A stretch of 64,000 nt of DNA from Chryseobacterium jejuense (GCF_017877355.1 NZ_JAGIPR010000006.1:355786-419785); one strand, 5' to 3'. Shown: positions 46,639 to 56,704, counted from the stretch's first letter. Numbers and translations are program-made. The notes: generated by a model not told the origin, from the sequence alone.

Positions 46639-47781
46639 ATGGAAAGAGCAATTGTACATATGGATCTGGATACGTTCTTTGTTTCCTGTGAAAGGCTGAA
46701 AAACTCTGAACTGGAGAATAAGCCTGTGATCATCGGAGGCGGAGACCGGGGTGTTGTGGCGTCCTGCTCTTACGAAACCCGTTTTTTCGGAGTAAGGAGT
46801 GCCATGCCGATCAAAATGGCTTTGCGGCTATGCCCTGAAGCTAAAGTCATTAAGGGAGATATGGAAATGTATTCCAATATGTCCCATATGGTAACGGAAA
46901 TTATTCAGGAAAAAGTACCTGTTCTTGAAAAAGCAAGTATTGATGAATTTTATCTGGATCTCTCCGGAATGGATCAGTTTTTTGGATGCTATAAATGGAC
47001 CCATGAAATCGCAGAAAGCGTACAGAAAAATACAGGTTTACCGATAAGTTTTGCGTTGTCTACCAATAAAACCGTATCCAAAATCGGAACCGGAGAATCA
47101 AAGCCTACCGGAAGACTGGAAGTAAAACAACCTGACATACAGCCATTTTTGAACCCGCTTTCGGTAAAGAAAATTCCGATGGTGGGCGATGTTACCTTTC
47201 AGCTGCTGTCAAGATTGGGCATAAGAACGATACAAACGCTTTCAGAAATGCCTGTTGATGTGCTTGGACAGTTGATTGGTAAAAACGGAAATGAACTTTG
47301 GAAAAAAGCACATGGAATTGACGAAGCCCCTGTAGTTCCTTACTCTGAACGAAAATCCATTTCTACAGAAGATACTTTTGCTCAGGATACTATAGATATT
47401 CAGGGAATTAAAAGTATTCTTTCCGGAATGGTTGAAAAGCTTTGCTATCTGCTACGTGCAGAAAAATGGCTGGTATCGGTAGTGGTGGTAAAACTCCGCT
47501 ATGCCAATTTTGATACGGAAACCAAGCAATGCAGGATTCCGTACACCTCAGCTGATCATACCCTGCTCAGGTATGTTTTAGAACTCTTTAAAAAAGTATA
47601 TACCAGACGTATGAGAATAAGACTGGTTGGCGTAAAGTTTACCGGACTGGTTCACGGATGCCATCAAATGGATCTCTTTGAAGATACAGAAGAGCTGATC
47701 TCACTATACCAGACGATGGATAAAATTAAAAACAGGTTTGGAACTTCAAGTGTAGGAAGAGCTTCAGGTTTATTAAAATAA
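46639..47781 (+). CDS. dinB: Y-family DNA polymerase (Pol IV/ImuB-like)
   Basis: This is a 380-residue translesion polymerase. The palm motif IVHMDLDTFF carries Asp8 and Asp10. The steric-gate region is followed by YETRFFGVRSAMP, and the second catalytic motif is SIDEFYLDLSG. The thumb helix-hairpin-helix reads VGDVTFQLLSRLGI, a little-finger domain follows, and QMDLFED near the C-terminus is a likely sliding-clamp peptide. All catalytic acids are present, so it should be active, unlike true ImuB. It starts 61 bp from the divergent repressor and ends 7 bp before the DnaE-type gene. Damage induction through the S24 repressor is inferred from layout. Confidence 0.9.
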   Translation: MERAIVHMDLDTFFVSCERLKNSELENKPVIIGGGDRGVVASCSYETRFFGVRSAMPIKMALRLCPEAKVIKGDMEMYSNMSHMVTEIIQEKVPVLEKASIDEFYLDLSGMDQFFGCYKWTHEIAESVQKNTGLPISFALSTNKTVSKIGTGESKPTGRLEVKQPDIQPFLNPLSVKKIPMVGDVTFQLLSRLGIRTIQTLSEMPVDVLGQLIGKNGNELWKKAHGIDEAPVVPYSERKSISTEDTFAQDTIDIQGIKSILSGMVEKLCYLLRAEKWLVSVVVVKLRYANFDTETKQCRIPYTSADHTLLRYVLELFKKVYTRRMRIRLVGVKFTGLVHGCHQMDLFEDTEELISLYQTMDKIKNRFGTSSVGRASGLLK

Positions 47782-47788
47782 GTACAAG

Positions 47789-50700
47789 ATGTTTCTGAAT
47801 TGTCATTCTTATCATAGCCTTCGGTATGGAACCATTTCTATTAAAGAATTGGTTGAGCAGGCCGTACATTTTAATATTAAAACCCTGGCTCTTACGGATA
47901 TCAATACCATTACAGGGATATATGATTTTTATAAGCTTTGCCAGGATCACCATATCAAACCGATCGTCGGAGTGGAAATACGGGTTCAGGATGAACTGTA
48001 TTATATCTGCCTGGCCAGAAATCAAAAAAGTATCGGAGAGATCAACACGCTTTTAACGGCTTACAATTGTGATGGCATTGAAATTCCTAAAGCCAATCCT
48101 GATTTTACAGATACTTTTGTTATTTACCCACTGGAGAATATTCCGGAACAATTAGCAGATCATGAATTTGTAGGCATCAGACAGGACCAATTAAACTTTT
48201 TGATGAAGCCTGAATTGAAACAGTTCATCCATAGAATGGTCATCCTGCATCCGGTTACCTTTACCACTCCTGAAGAATATGAACTTCATAAAATACTAAG
48301 GGCTATTGATCTCAATACCTTGATCAGTAAGCTTACAGAAGCTGATTACTGTAAAAACAACGAAATGTTTACGGATAAAAAAAAACTTTTGGCTCAATTT
48401 CAACATGAATCGCAAATTATTGAAAATACAAAGTATATTGTCAATAGCTGCCATTTTGATTTTGATTTTTCAACGCCTAAAAATAAAAAGCATTTCATGG
48501 ATAGCAGGGAAAATGATTTTGAACTTTTAAAGAAGTTATCGTATGAAGGACTTTCAAAAAGGTATTCCGATGATAATCTACAGGCGAAAGAAAGAGTGGA
48601 TAAAGAGTTAGGAGTCATTGACCAGCTTAATTTCTGTGCTTACTTCCTGATTACCTGGGATATTATTCAGTACAGCAACCGGATGGGATTTATGCATGTA
48701 GGAAGAGGTAGTGGTGCCAATTCCATTGTCAGTTACTGTATCGGCATTACTGATATATGCCCTCTGGAACTGGATCTTTACTTTGAACGTTTCTTAAACC
48801 TCAACCGTAAAACTCCTCCTGATTTTGACATTGACTGGAGCTGGCAGACCAGGGATATTATCTTAGAATATATATTTAAAAAATACGGTAAAGACCATGT
48901 CGCTTTCTGTGGAACCAATGTTGAATTCAAATATCGGTCTATTTTCAGGGAAATAGGAAAAGTATTCGGGCTGCCGAAAGAGGAACTGGATACGCTCGCA
49001 ACAAAATCGATCCACGAACATGATAACAATTCGGTATCCAGACAGGTTCATTACTACGGAAGATTGTTGGAAAAGTTTCCTAACCAGAGAAGCATGCACT
49101 CCTGTGGGATTCTTATATCAGAAGAACCTATCACCAATTATTCAGCATTGGAAATGCCTCCCAAAGGTTTTCCGATTGTACAGTTCGATATGTACACTGC
49201 TGAAGAAATTGGTCTTGAAAAGTTTGACATTCTCTCACAAAGAGGTTTAGGTACCATTAACGACACAGTAAAACTGGTGAAGGAAAAAAAAGGTATTGAT
49301 ATCGATATCCGGGATACATCTCTCTCAAAAGATGAAGCCCAATGCAATGAATTCTTAAGTTCCGGAAAAACCATCGGCTGTTTTTATATTGAATCTCCAG
49401 CCATGAGGGGGTTGCTCAGAAGGCTTAAATGTGATAACTACAAAGTCCTGGTAGCTGCCTCTTCCATTATCCGACCCGGCGTAGCTCAGAGCGGGATGAT
49501 GCGGGAGTATATTTTCAGGCATAATAATCCCACAAAATTTGAGTACTTCCATGAGGTTTTTGAAAAAGAACTGGGGGAAACCTATGGCATTATGGTGTAT
49601 CAAGAAGATGTTATTAAAATTGCCCTGCACTTCGGAGGATTATCCGCCCCTGATGGTGACGTCCTGAGAAGAGCCATGAGCGGTAAAGGCAGATCTTTAT
49701 CTGCATTACAGAAAGTAAAAGATAACTTCTTTGAGTCCTGTAAAAAGCTGGGACATCCCGAACAATTATCCATGGAAGTATACCGGCAGATTGAATCTTT
49801 TGCAGGATACTCATTCTGTAAAGCTCATTCTGCTTCTTATGCCGTGGAAAGCTATCAGAGTTTATACCTTAAGGTCTACTATCCTATCGAATTTATGGTT
49901 TCTGCGATCAATAACGGCGGAGGTTTCTACAGAACGGAAGTCTATATTCATGAGGCCAAGATGTCGGGAGCTGCAATTCATAATCCCTGTATTAATCTAA
50001 GTAAATATAAGACAATGGTCTATGGTTCGGACGTTTATTTGGGATTGATGCATATTGAAAGACTGGAAACAAGGTTAGCACAGCTGATCCCTGAAGAAAG
50101 AGCTCAAAATGGAGAGTATACTTCTCTTGAAAACTTTGTCAAAAGGATTCCTATCGGCATCGAAACATTGCAAATTTTAATCTTTATCGGAGCATTCCGC
50201 TTTACCGGAAAACAGAAGCATGAACTGCTCATTGAATCAAGATTTCTTCTGGGACATAATAAGGTTCCTTTCAGACATTTGACTTTACTGGAAGAACCTC
50301 AAAAGGATTATAAGTTACCTAGTATAGAAAGAAATAAGTTTGAAGATGCTTTTGACGAGATAGAAATATTGGGATTTCCTGTTTCATTCAGTCCTTTTGA
50401 TTTATTACAGACCAGATACAGAGGCTATGTTTTGGTAAAAGACTTATTGAAGTTTCATAAACATCAGGTTAAAATGCTGGCGTATCTGATTTCAAGAAAG
50501 CATGTACCTACAAAGAAAGGAACGATGTACTTCGGAACCTGGATTGATACGGATGGAGAATATTTTGATACCGCTCATTTTCCAAACTGCCTGAAAGAAT
50601 ATCCTTTTCAGGGAGGTGGCTGCTATCTCTTATTGGGAACAGTAGAGGTCGATTTTCATTTTCCTACTGTTACCATTCATAAAATGGCGAAAATGCCTTT

Positions 50701-50842
50701 CATTCCTGATCCCAGGTATTCCATGGATAAAGAAAAATCATTGGAAGCCCAACGTAATTTGCATGAGGATGTCAGTATGACTTTTAGAAAACCGTATCCC
50801 CAGGAACATGAAATTGGATTGCCAAGGCGGAAAAATACATAA
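47789..50842 (+). CDS. dnaE2: DnaE2-like DNA polymerase III alpha subunit
   Basis: A 1017-residue C-family polymerase. The N-terminal PHP domain begins NCHSYHSLRYGT and includes LALTDINTITGIYDF. The catalytic PDFDIDW motif is at about 342-348, and the fingers region has AHSASYAVESYQSLYLKVYY. A helix-hairpin-helix follows, then an OB-like C-terminal part (VKMLAYLISRKHVPTKKGTM). It is shorter than replicative DnaE (about 1160 aa) and closer to the error-prone DnaE2 class, where a Y-family partner and a LexA-type repressor gene usually sit alongside, as here. Seven bases separate it from the polymerase gene, so they form one transcript. The name is by similarity of context; plain dnaE-type is the safe description. 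Confidence 0.85.
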   Translation: MFLNCHSYHSLRYGTISIKELVEQAVHFNIKTLALTDINTITGIYDFYKLCQDHHIKPIVGVEIRVQDELYYICLARNQKSIGEINTLLTAYNCDGIEIPKANPDFTDTFVIYPLENIPEQLADHEFVGIRQDQLNFLMKPELKQFIHRMVILHPVTFTTPEEYELHKILRAIDLNTLISKLTEADYCKNNEMFTDKKKLLAQFQHESQIIENTKYIVNSCHFDFDFSTPKNKKHFMDSRENDFELLKKLSYEGLSKRYSDDNLQAKERVDKELGVIDQLNFCAYFLITWDIIQYSNRMGFMHVGRGSGANSIVSYCIGITDICPLELDLYFERFLNLNRKTPPDFDIDWSWQTRDIILEYIFKKYGKDHVAFCGTNVEFKYRSIFREIGKVFGLPKEELDTLATKSIHEHDNNSVSRQVHYYGRLLEKFPNQRSMHSCGILISEEPITNYSALEMPPKGFPIVQFDMYTAEEIGLEKFDILSQRGLGTINDTVKLVKEKKGIDIDIRDTSLSKDEAQCNEFLSSGKTIGCFYIESPAMRGLLRRLKCDNYKVLVAASSIIRPGVAQSGMMREYIFRHNNPTKFEYFHEVFEKELGETYGIMVYQEDVIKIALHFGGLSAPDGDVLRRAMSGKGRSLSALQKVKDNFFESCKKLGHPEQLSMEVYRQIESFAGYSFCKAHSASYAVESYQSLYLKVYYPIEFMVSAINNGGGFYRTEVYIHEAKMSGAAIHNPCINLSKYKTMVYGSDVYLGLMHIERLETRLAQLIPEERAQNGEYTSLENFVKRIPIGIETLQILIFIGAFRFTGKQKHELLIESRFLLGHNKVPFRHLTLLEEPQKDYKLPSIERNKFEDAFDEIEILGFPVSFSPFDLLQTRYRGYVLVKDLLKFHKHQVKMLAYLISRKHVPTKKGTMYFGTWIDTDGEYFDTAHFPNCLKEYPFQGGGCYLLLGTVEVDFHFPTVTIHKMAKMPFIPDPRYSMDKEKSLEAQRNLHEDVSMTFRKPYPQEHEIGLPRRKNT

Positions 50843-51061
50843 GCTATTATCAATTACTTATGTTAACAACACATTAATAATAATTATTTCTATTTTTTCG
50901 GAATATTTTTTTACAGTTATTTGATAAAATAAATATTATAGCAGATCAAATTCAAAATTGGTAAACTTCACTGTTTTTGAAGACTTATCCTTTAAAAAAT
51001 TATAAAACTTGAAATTTGTATAGTTATTTAGTTATGATGGAAATTAAAATAGTAAAAATAA

Positions 51062-52687
51062 TTATTGCAAATACGTTGTATTTTCTTTTTTTAGTTGCCC
51101 TATAAAATAAGAAGGAGTCATTCCAGTTTCTTTTTTAAAAATAACCGCAAAAACTTCTCTGGATGTGAAGCCACATTGTTCTGCTAAATAACTGACCTTA
51201 TATTCTCTATATATAGGGTTTTTATAAAGTTTATTAGTGATATAGCCAATTCTTAAACCATTAATATAATTATTGTAGCTTTTTCCTTTATGTTGTTTTA
51301 TAATTTCAGATAAATATCTGGGGTTTGTATTCAGCTCACTAGCAAGAAATGTAAGGGTAAAGTCTTTTCTTATAAATTTCTGTGAATTTTCAATTTTATT
51401 CAGTTTCAACAGAATATTATTTATAGTATCATTTTTAATAATAAGGCCTGATGTTTTTTCATTGGGATAAGTGATACCTCCATTATTTTCTATGACCAGA
51501 ACTTCAGATGATATCTTATTTTCTTCAGCAGATTCTGTTTTTTTTAAGTTTTCAATGATCTTCTCATATTTTAGATGTAAGTTATGGTTTCTTTTTTTCC
51601 AATAAATCCACCCTCCTGACATTGAAAGCACAAGTAAACCAGCACCCGTTATCATCATTCTATTCATCAGGCTTCGGTTATCGTTCTCTTTTTCAGACAA
51701 AATATGTTTCACAGGGGTATTGATCGTTTTCTTTTCTGCATTTACAATACTATCATTCAACTTGGTAAATTTCTCCATGTATTCGGAAGATTTTCCTTTA
51801 TTTCCCTTCTCTACATAGGATTTGAACATAACTTCATATATATCTCTACGGATATATGGGAAACTGAACTGTTTTTCCATGATGGCAGCTTCCTTAGCAT
51901 ACTGTATCGCTTTGTCATAGTTTTTTTGATCAAAATACAGCCATGCAAATTCATTTAAAACCAATACTTCTGTTTGTATATTTATTGAGTAATTCTTATT
52001 TCTGCAAATTTCTAAAGCTTTGGTAAAATACTCTTCCGCTTTTTTAGTATTTCCTTTTGCCACACTTATCATCCCAAGATTCATATAAGCTCTTGAAATT
52101 AAGTAATACTTTCTGTTTAGATTTTTTTTATCGGAGGTCATTTTTAATGCTTCATTTAAACTTTTTTGTTGATAAAAAATTACAGAGTCTATAGGTGTGT
52201 TAATATGGGCCATATAGGTTGCCATCCCAGTATAAATAAGAGATCTATAATAAAACCTGGAATCAGAAGATTTAATTTTTTCAGATATTTCTAAAGCTTT
52301 ATTAAAATTTTTTAAACTTTCGTCATTGAAACCCAATTCAGTATATGCAGAGGCTCTGAGTCTAAATGTATTTGATAAATTTTCCATATCTTCCATGCTT
52401 TTTGATAGAAGTTCTGCTTCTTTACTAATTTCAATTACTTTCTTGAAATTTCCCACATCAAAATACTTTGTCAGTTGAATCATAATACTGCCAAGCATTC
52501 CTTTTTTATAATCAATTTTTTTAGCTGAATTATAGCATTCTATTGAAAGCTCGATCGTTTTTTTAGGATTTGTACTATTTAGTTCCTTTAGCGCATTAAT
52601 TTTTTTATCCAACTCCTTTTCAGATAAAGATTGTGAATTGATAGCTATAAAAAAAAAGCACAGGATGGAGAAGATAAAATTTTTCAT
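51062..52687 (-). CDS. TPR-AraC transcriptional regulator with membrane anchor
   Basis: The ATG at 52687 gives a signal-like N-terminus (MKNFIFSILCFFFIAINSQS) for a 541-residue protein. About six TPR repeats follow (for example YMNLGMISVAKGNTKKAEEY, WLYFDQKNYDKAIQYAKEAA). A membrane segment at about 355-372 (MMITGAGLLVLSMSGGWIYW) comes next, then a linker and a C-terminal AraC-type double HTH (FLASELNTNPRYLSEIIKQH; YLAEQCGFTSREVFAVIFKK). The periplasmic TPR part is probably the sensor and the cytoplasmic HTH the output, as in many flavobacterial one-component regulators. A paralogue lies at 53988. The target is unknown; nearby surface genes are candidates. Confidence 0.87.
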   Translation of the reverse strand: MKNFIFSILCFFFIAINSQSLSEKELDKKINALKELNSTNPKKTIELSIECYNSAKKIDYKKGMLGSIMIQLTKYFDVGNFKKVIEISKEAELLSKSMEDMENLSNTFRLRASAYTELGFNDESLKNFNKALEISEKIKSSDSRFYYRSLIYTGMATYMAHINTPIDSVIFYQQKSLNEALKMTSDKKNLNRKYYLISRAYMNLGMISVAKGNTKKAEEYFTKALEICRNKNYSINIQTEVLVLNEFAWLYFDQKNYDKAIQYAKEAAIMEKQFSFPYIRRDIYEVMFKSYVEKGNKGKSSEYMEKFTKLNDSIVNAEKKTINTPVKHILSEKENDNRSLMNRMMITGAGLLVLSMSGGWIYWKKRNHNLHLKYEKIIENLKKTESAEENKISSEVLVIENNGGITYPNEKTSGLIIKNDTINNILLKLNKIENSQKFIRKDFTLTFLASELNTNPRYLSEIIKQHKGKSYNNYINGLRIGYITNKLYKNPIYREYKVSYLAEQCGFTSREVFAVIFKKETGMTPSYFIGQLKKENTTYLQ

Positions 52688-53300
52688 AGTTACTAATTTT
52701 ATAACATACAAGATAAACATTAATTTAAAAATATTAGTTTAAATTTTATGTTACATTTTCGTAAGTTATCACACAACAAAATACAATTGACCTTCTCAAT
52801 TACAAGTAGATAAAATGGCAAAACTCCGTTTTGATTCATTATAATTTCTGAATAGAAATAAACCGAATACCAAGATTATCTTTGCATAAAATAATGTAAA
52901 TTAAGTATAAAAAAGAACAATAGATGTGGATGATACAATTGCTGCAATAAGATTATTTTTATATTGATTCTAATCTCAAAATCAACACTTTTGGCTCAAG
53001 TATCATGACACCGGAAAAAATCATTTCCTATATTAATGAAGGTCTTTGAAATTATAATAATTCCTAATTTCTTTTACGCTATGCTAATCAAAATTTCAAT
53101 TAAAACTCAATAGAAACTTATTGTGCTTAAGGTTTGTTTTTTTAATTGTTAAATATAGGAAACCTTGCTTATTTTATTATTGGTTAACTGCTCAATCCTA
53201 AAACTATAACTTCTAAAACCATATAGAAATTAAACTATATGTGTTGTTTAAAATATTCAATATTTCAGCAAAAGAATAATATTGTTCAACATTTAGTCTA
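52688..53300. other. Intergenic stretch with a possible coding remnant
   Basis: A 613-bp AT-rich stretch. On the plus strand, 52952-53049 reads DYFYIDSNLKINTFGSSIMT, then PEKIISYINEGL and a stop, without a start codon. It looks like a C-terminal leftover of a lost gene. Nothing else is recognised. Confidence 0.3.
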
Positions 53301-53756
53301 TCATTTGTATTCTTCTCTCTGTTCATTATACTTATTCAGCCATTTGTAAAGGGTTGTTTTGGGTATCCGGTATTTACTGATGACCTCTTCCCTGGTCATT
53401 TCCCCTTTATTGATTCTATTGATAATAAATTCTATAATTTCTTTTGTATAAATATTTTTACGAAACTGAAGTTCTTGAATCTCAACCTTTTTTTGGGTTC
53501 CTGTCTGGCTATATACATTAGCCGCTGGAGGAGCATATAAAACCAAATGCTGGGAATACAATCTGAAAAAATCATATTGTAATAGCTCAGACCATTTGAT
53601 TAAAATATCCGTACCTACAGTATCTGAACCATACATTTCCTCAATATTCTTAGCCTCACAATTAAAAAAGCTACACAGACGTTCTATTTCTATATGATTT
53701 TCTTTTACACTGCTCTCAAGTAATTGCCCAATTTTAATTTGTTTTAAATCCATCAT
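53301..53756 (-). CDS. Small HTH regulator, paralogue family member A
   Basis: This is a 151-residue protein. The N-terminal half is helical (KIGQLLESSVKENHIEIERL, CSFFNCEAKNIEEMY, then DILIKWSELLQYDFFRLYSQ). The C-terminal half is a transposase-like or phage-regulator-like HTH (FRKNIYTKEIIEFIINRINK; YRIPKTTLYKWLNKYNE). Two ATGs stand at the start (MMDL); either could be used. A second intact paralogue is at 57340 and decayed ones are at 13795 and 57081. The family is frequent in Chryseobacterium-type genomes beside surface genes as I recall it. It is probably a DNA-binding regulator, since no catalytic residues of a transposase are present. Confidence 0.75.
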   Translation of the reverse strand: MMDLKQIKIGQLLESSVKENHIEIERLCSFFNCEAKNIEEMYGSDTVGTDILIKWSELLQYDFFRLYSQHLVLYAPPAANVYSQTGTQKKVEIQELQFRKNIYTKEIIEFIINRINKGEMTREEVISKYRIPKTTLYKWLNKYNEQREEYK

Positions 53757-53987
53757 AAGTTCATTTGTTTTATCATTTGTCCATTGATTCTGTTGGCTAA
53801 ATATTTTATATCTAAAATGTATATCACTGGATCTATTTAAAGTACAACAATATGACTTTAGATTAATACAGAAAAAAGAACCTGGTAATAAATTCTGAAT
53901 ACATCACGATAAGTGATTAAAATGTTTCTTTCAGACTCCATCAATTAATCATAATAACATATATTATTATTTGTCAAAACATTAGAA

Positions 53988-55553
53988 TTAATCTAATGAA
54001 AGACCATCCTGTATAGACTTATCATTTAAACTGCTGATAAAGTATGAAGGAGTAATTCCTGTGTCTTTTTTGAAAGTAACAGCAAAAACTTCTCTTGATG
54101 AAAATCCACATTCATCAGCCAGATAGCTTATTTTATACTCTCTATAAATAGGATCTTCAATAAGTTTCGTTTTAATATAAGCTATTCTTAGTCCGTTAAT
54201 ATAGCTACTGTAACTCTTTTTTTTATGCTCCTTTATAATAGCTGAGAGATATCGCGTATTGGTATCAAGATCACTGGCCAGAGAGCTGAGACTTATATCT
54301 TTTTTTATAAATTTCTGAGATTTTTCGAATTTAGCAAGCTTATCCAAGATCGACCTCGTTGTATAGTCAGGTATATGTATATTTTTTTCATGGGAAACTT
54401 TCAAAGGTTCATTTGGCTCTGCTGTACTATTTCCTGCGTCTGCAATATCAGGTTTATATAACTTTTTCCATACAACGATACAGATTATAAGAAGAAGAAT
54501 AGCAAGAGTAATCCAGATTACAATATTATTCTGTTTCCTTTCCGTGTTATCCTCTTGTTTTCTGATTATAGATTTTTCCCCATTGATATCAGCTACATTC
54601 TTCTCTACATTTACAAGGCTGTCATTGAGCTGAATGTAAAGATTGGTGTATTTTCTTGCGAGTGCTTTCTTTTTTAATGATGAATATGTTTTAAAAGCAA
54701 TTTCAAAAACGTCTCTGCGGACATAAGGCATACCAACCCTTTTTTCTTCTCTTTCTGCCTGAGCTGCATAGTGTGCAGCTTTATCATAGTTTTTCTGGTC
54801 ATAATATGTCCATGCTAATTCATTGAGTATACTTACTTCAAGGTCTTTATGAATATGATACTTTTCATACTTACAAATCCCCAGCGCTTTTGACAATTTA
54901 TTGATAGCTTCTTTAGTATTTCCTAAAGCTATATTCATCATTCCCAAATTCATATAAGCAACAGCCAAAGTTTGGTATTTTTTATCCTGAAAATCTTTAT
55001 GGTCATCAATACTCATAGCACTTTCCAGGCATTCATTCTGATAATACATTACTGAATCAATGGATGCATTCACATGAGAGAAATAGGCTGCAAAACCCTT
55101 ATATACAAGAGCTTTCATGTAATTTTTATCATTTTGAGATTCTAGATTATCTGCAGTTTTAAGGGCTTTTTTTAATTCTCGAAAGCTTTCATTATCAGCA
55201 TTCAGCTCAAGATAAGCAGATGCTTTAAGTCTATGAGAATTAACCAGTATTGTATCATTTTTACCAGCCAATTTTTCAATCTCATTACATATTTCAATTG
55301 CTTTTTTAAAGTTTCCAATCTCGCAATATTTATTAATAAGCAAGCTGTTAATTGTAAGTATTCCTTTTTTGTCCCCATTATTCCTCGCGATTCGATATAT
55401 ATCCGTAGAGATAGCAATTATTTTATGGGGATTATTATCAGGAAGATTTTGAATCTTTTTAATTTCTTCTTCAATTTGGGATTCATTTATTGATTTTAAG
55501 CTTGTAAAAGAGAGTATACAAAACAAAAAAATCAATTTTTTTTTTTCTATCAT
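53988..55553 (-). CDS. TPR-AraC transcriptional regulator, second paralogue
   Basis: The ATG at 55553 (MIEKKKLIFLFCILSFTSLK) starts a 521-residue paralogue of the gene at 51062. It has an N-terminal signal-like segment and TPR repeats (AYMNLGMMNIALGNTKEAIN, WTYYDQKNYDKAAHYAAQAE). A membrane segment follows (NIVIWITLAILLLIICIVVW), then a C-terminal AraC HTH pair (LASDLDTNTRYLSAIIKEHK; YLADECGFSSREVFAVTFKK). It diverges from the secreted-protein gene starting at 55852, with a shared upstream region of 298 bp, and is a likely regulator of it. The small HTH gene at 53301 lies downstream on the same strand. Confidence 0.87.
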   Translation of the reverse strand: MIEKKKLIFLFCILSFTSLKSINESQIEEEIKKIQNLPDNNPHKIIAISTDIYRIARNNGDKKGILTINSLLINKYCEIGNFKKAIEICNEIEKLAGKNDTILVNSHRLKASAYLELNADNESFRELKKALKTADNLESQNDKNYMKALVYKGFAAYFSHVNASIDSVMYYQNECLESAMSIDDHKDFQDKKYQTLAVAYMNLGMMNIALGNTKEAINKLSKALGICKYEKYHIHKDLEVSILNELAWTYYDQKNYDKAAHYAAQAEREEKRVGMPYVRRDVFEIAFKTYSSLKKKALARKYTNLYIQLNDSLVNVEKNVADINGEKSIIRKQEDNTERKQNNIVIWITLAILLLIICIVVWKKLYKPDIADAGNSTAEPNEPLKVSHEKNIHIPDYTTRSILDKLAKFEKSQKFIKKDISLSSLASDLDTNTRYLSAIIKEHKKKSYSSYINGLRIAYIKTKLIEDPIYREYKISYLADECGFSSREVFAVTFKKDTGITPSYFISSLNDKSIQDGLSLD

Positions 55554-55791
55554 TAGTCGTGTTTGTGTTAACAAATTAAATCATAACCTATTGATCTAAG
55601 CAAAAGAACAATGTGAGTTTTTCATAATTCAACTCGTATTTAATCAAGGTTAAACATTTAGTATTCAAATAATTAAATAAAATATTATTCCTATTGGATT
55701 GATTTATTCTTATTAAAAATATTTTCCGAAAAAAATAGGACATATTCATAAATCATCTTGTGTTAAATTTTCTATAGCAAATGTAAACACG

Positions 55792-55799
55792 TAGGTTTG
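55792..55799 (+). promoter_or_regulatory. Candidate -7 element for the secreted-protein gene
   Basis: TAGGTTTG matches TAnnTTTG exactly, 52 bp before the ATG at 55852, giving a leader of about 45 bases. No convincing -33 element is seen at 19-21 bp. It lies in the gap shared with the divergent TPR-AraC regulator. Confidence 0.45.
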
Positions 55800-55851
55800 T
55801 AGAGCTGTTAATCGCAGACAGGTTGAACACCGAACTAAAAAACAACATAAA

Positions 55852-56604
55852 ATGAACAAAAAATTATTGACTGCTTTTGCTGTCTCATTATGCATTTCAC
55901 TTTACGCTCAGTCCAATAGTGTAGGTGTCAGCACTTCCACTCCCACCGAAACTTTAGACATTAACGGTACAGAAAGAATAAGAGAGCTTCCGGTAGACGG
56001 AACTTCAAATGTGATCTATACTAAACCTGATGGAACAAGGTCTATTAATAAAGATCAGTCTTTCAAAGCTCTTAAAACTCTTGTAGCTGATGCTAATGGT
56101 GTACTAGGTTCCGTAAACTGGATGCCTTCACAGCCTTTCCAAGTTATTAGCGGAGCCGATGGTTTGGATGCTGTACCAATCACCAGTACAATATCTGCCG
56201 TAAACGGGGAGCTAACTACAACACCAGTTTTAGCAACAAAAACCTTTACTCTGTCTAAAAAATCAATGGTTACATTTTCCTATAACATTTCCGCTTCTGA
56301 TATAGGAAAAGCCAGTGGAGGCACTCTTTTGGACGGTACTTCAAAAAAAGTGGGTGCTAAACTGATTTTAAACTCAAAGGACATTATCGATTCCGGAATT
56401 CCTTTTACCAATAGTGGTAACAACTATGCCTTTGGTCTTTTTTACCTGAACGGAAACAGAAGCATTATATTAAAAGAAGGTACCTATACTGTTAATCTGG
56501 TTGGTAACGTATTTTGCCACACTGCGGACTCTAATGGAATAAGGGCAACCTTTGGAGCTACTTCTACAGATCAGTTTGATATTATTGCAATACCTGTTCA
56601 ATAA
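55852..56604 (+). CDS. Secreted surface protein, 250 aa
   Basis: The signal peptide MNKKLLTAFAVSLCISLYAQ is followed by NSVGVSTSTPTETLDINGTE, the lead-in typical of flavobacterial tail-fibre-like or surface proteins (GVSTxxPxxxLDINGxxR). The body is strand-rich with a jelly-roll look (KSMVTFSYNISASDIGKA, GAKLILNSKDIIDSGIPF, TYTVNLVGNVFCH). There is no T9SS sorting domain. It is followed by the small Cys-rich protein at 56705. Its job is unknown; it is probably extracellular. Confidence 0.75.
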   Translation: MNKKLLTAFAVSLCISLYAQSNSVGVSTSTPTETLDINGTERIRELPVDGTSNVIYTKPDGTRSINKDQSFKALKTLVADANGVLGSVNWMPSQPFQVISGADGLDAVPITSTISAVNGELTTTPVLATKTFTLSKKSMVTFSYNISASDIGKASGGTLLDGTSKKVGAKLILNSKDIIDSGIPFTNSGNNYAFGLFYLNGNRSIILKEGTYTVNLVGNVFCHTADSNGIRATFGATSTDQFDIIAIPVQ

Positions 56605-56704
56605 TTTATCCTGCCTGATCGAAAATTATATTTCTATAGAAAACAAGACACACTATAACATTCATTATTAACATTCATTATTAACATTTTAAAAATCATT
56701 TACG

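Larger units (their letters stand above)
45081..46682. repeat. Direct repeat of the DNA-damage locus, right copy
   Basis: The match to 19550-21151 is near-identical and colinear. Here it is embedded in the complete locus, since the polymerase gene continues past 46682. This makes the right copy the likely parent. Confidence 0.92.

Noticed and set aside
53301..53756. Small HTH proteins as transposases
   Set aside because: Only the HTH part resembles transposase N-domains. There is no catalytic domain and no flanking inverted repeats.
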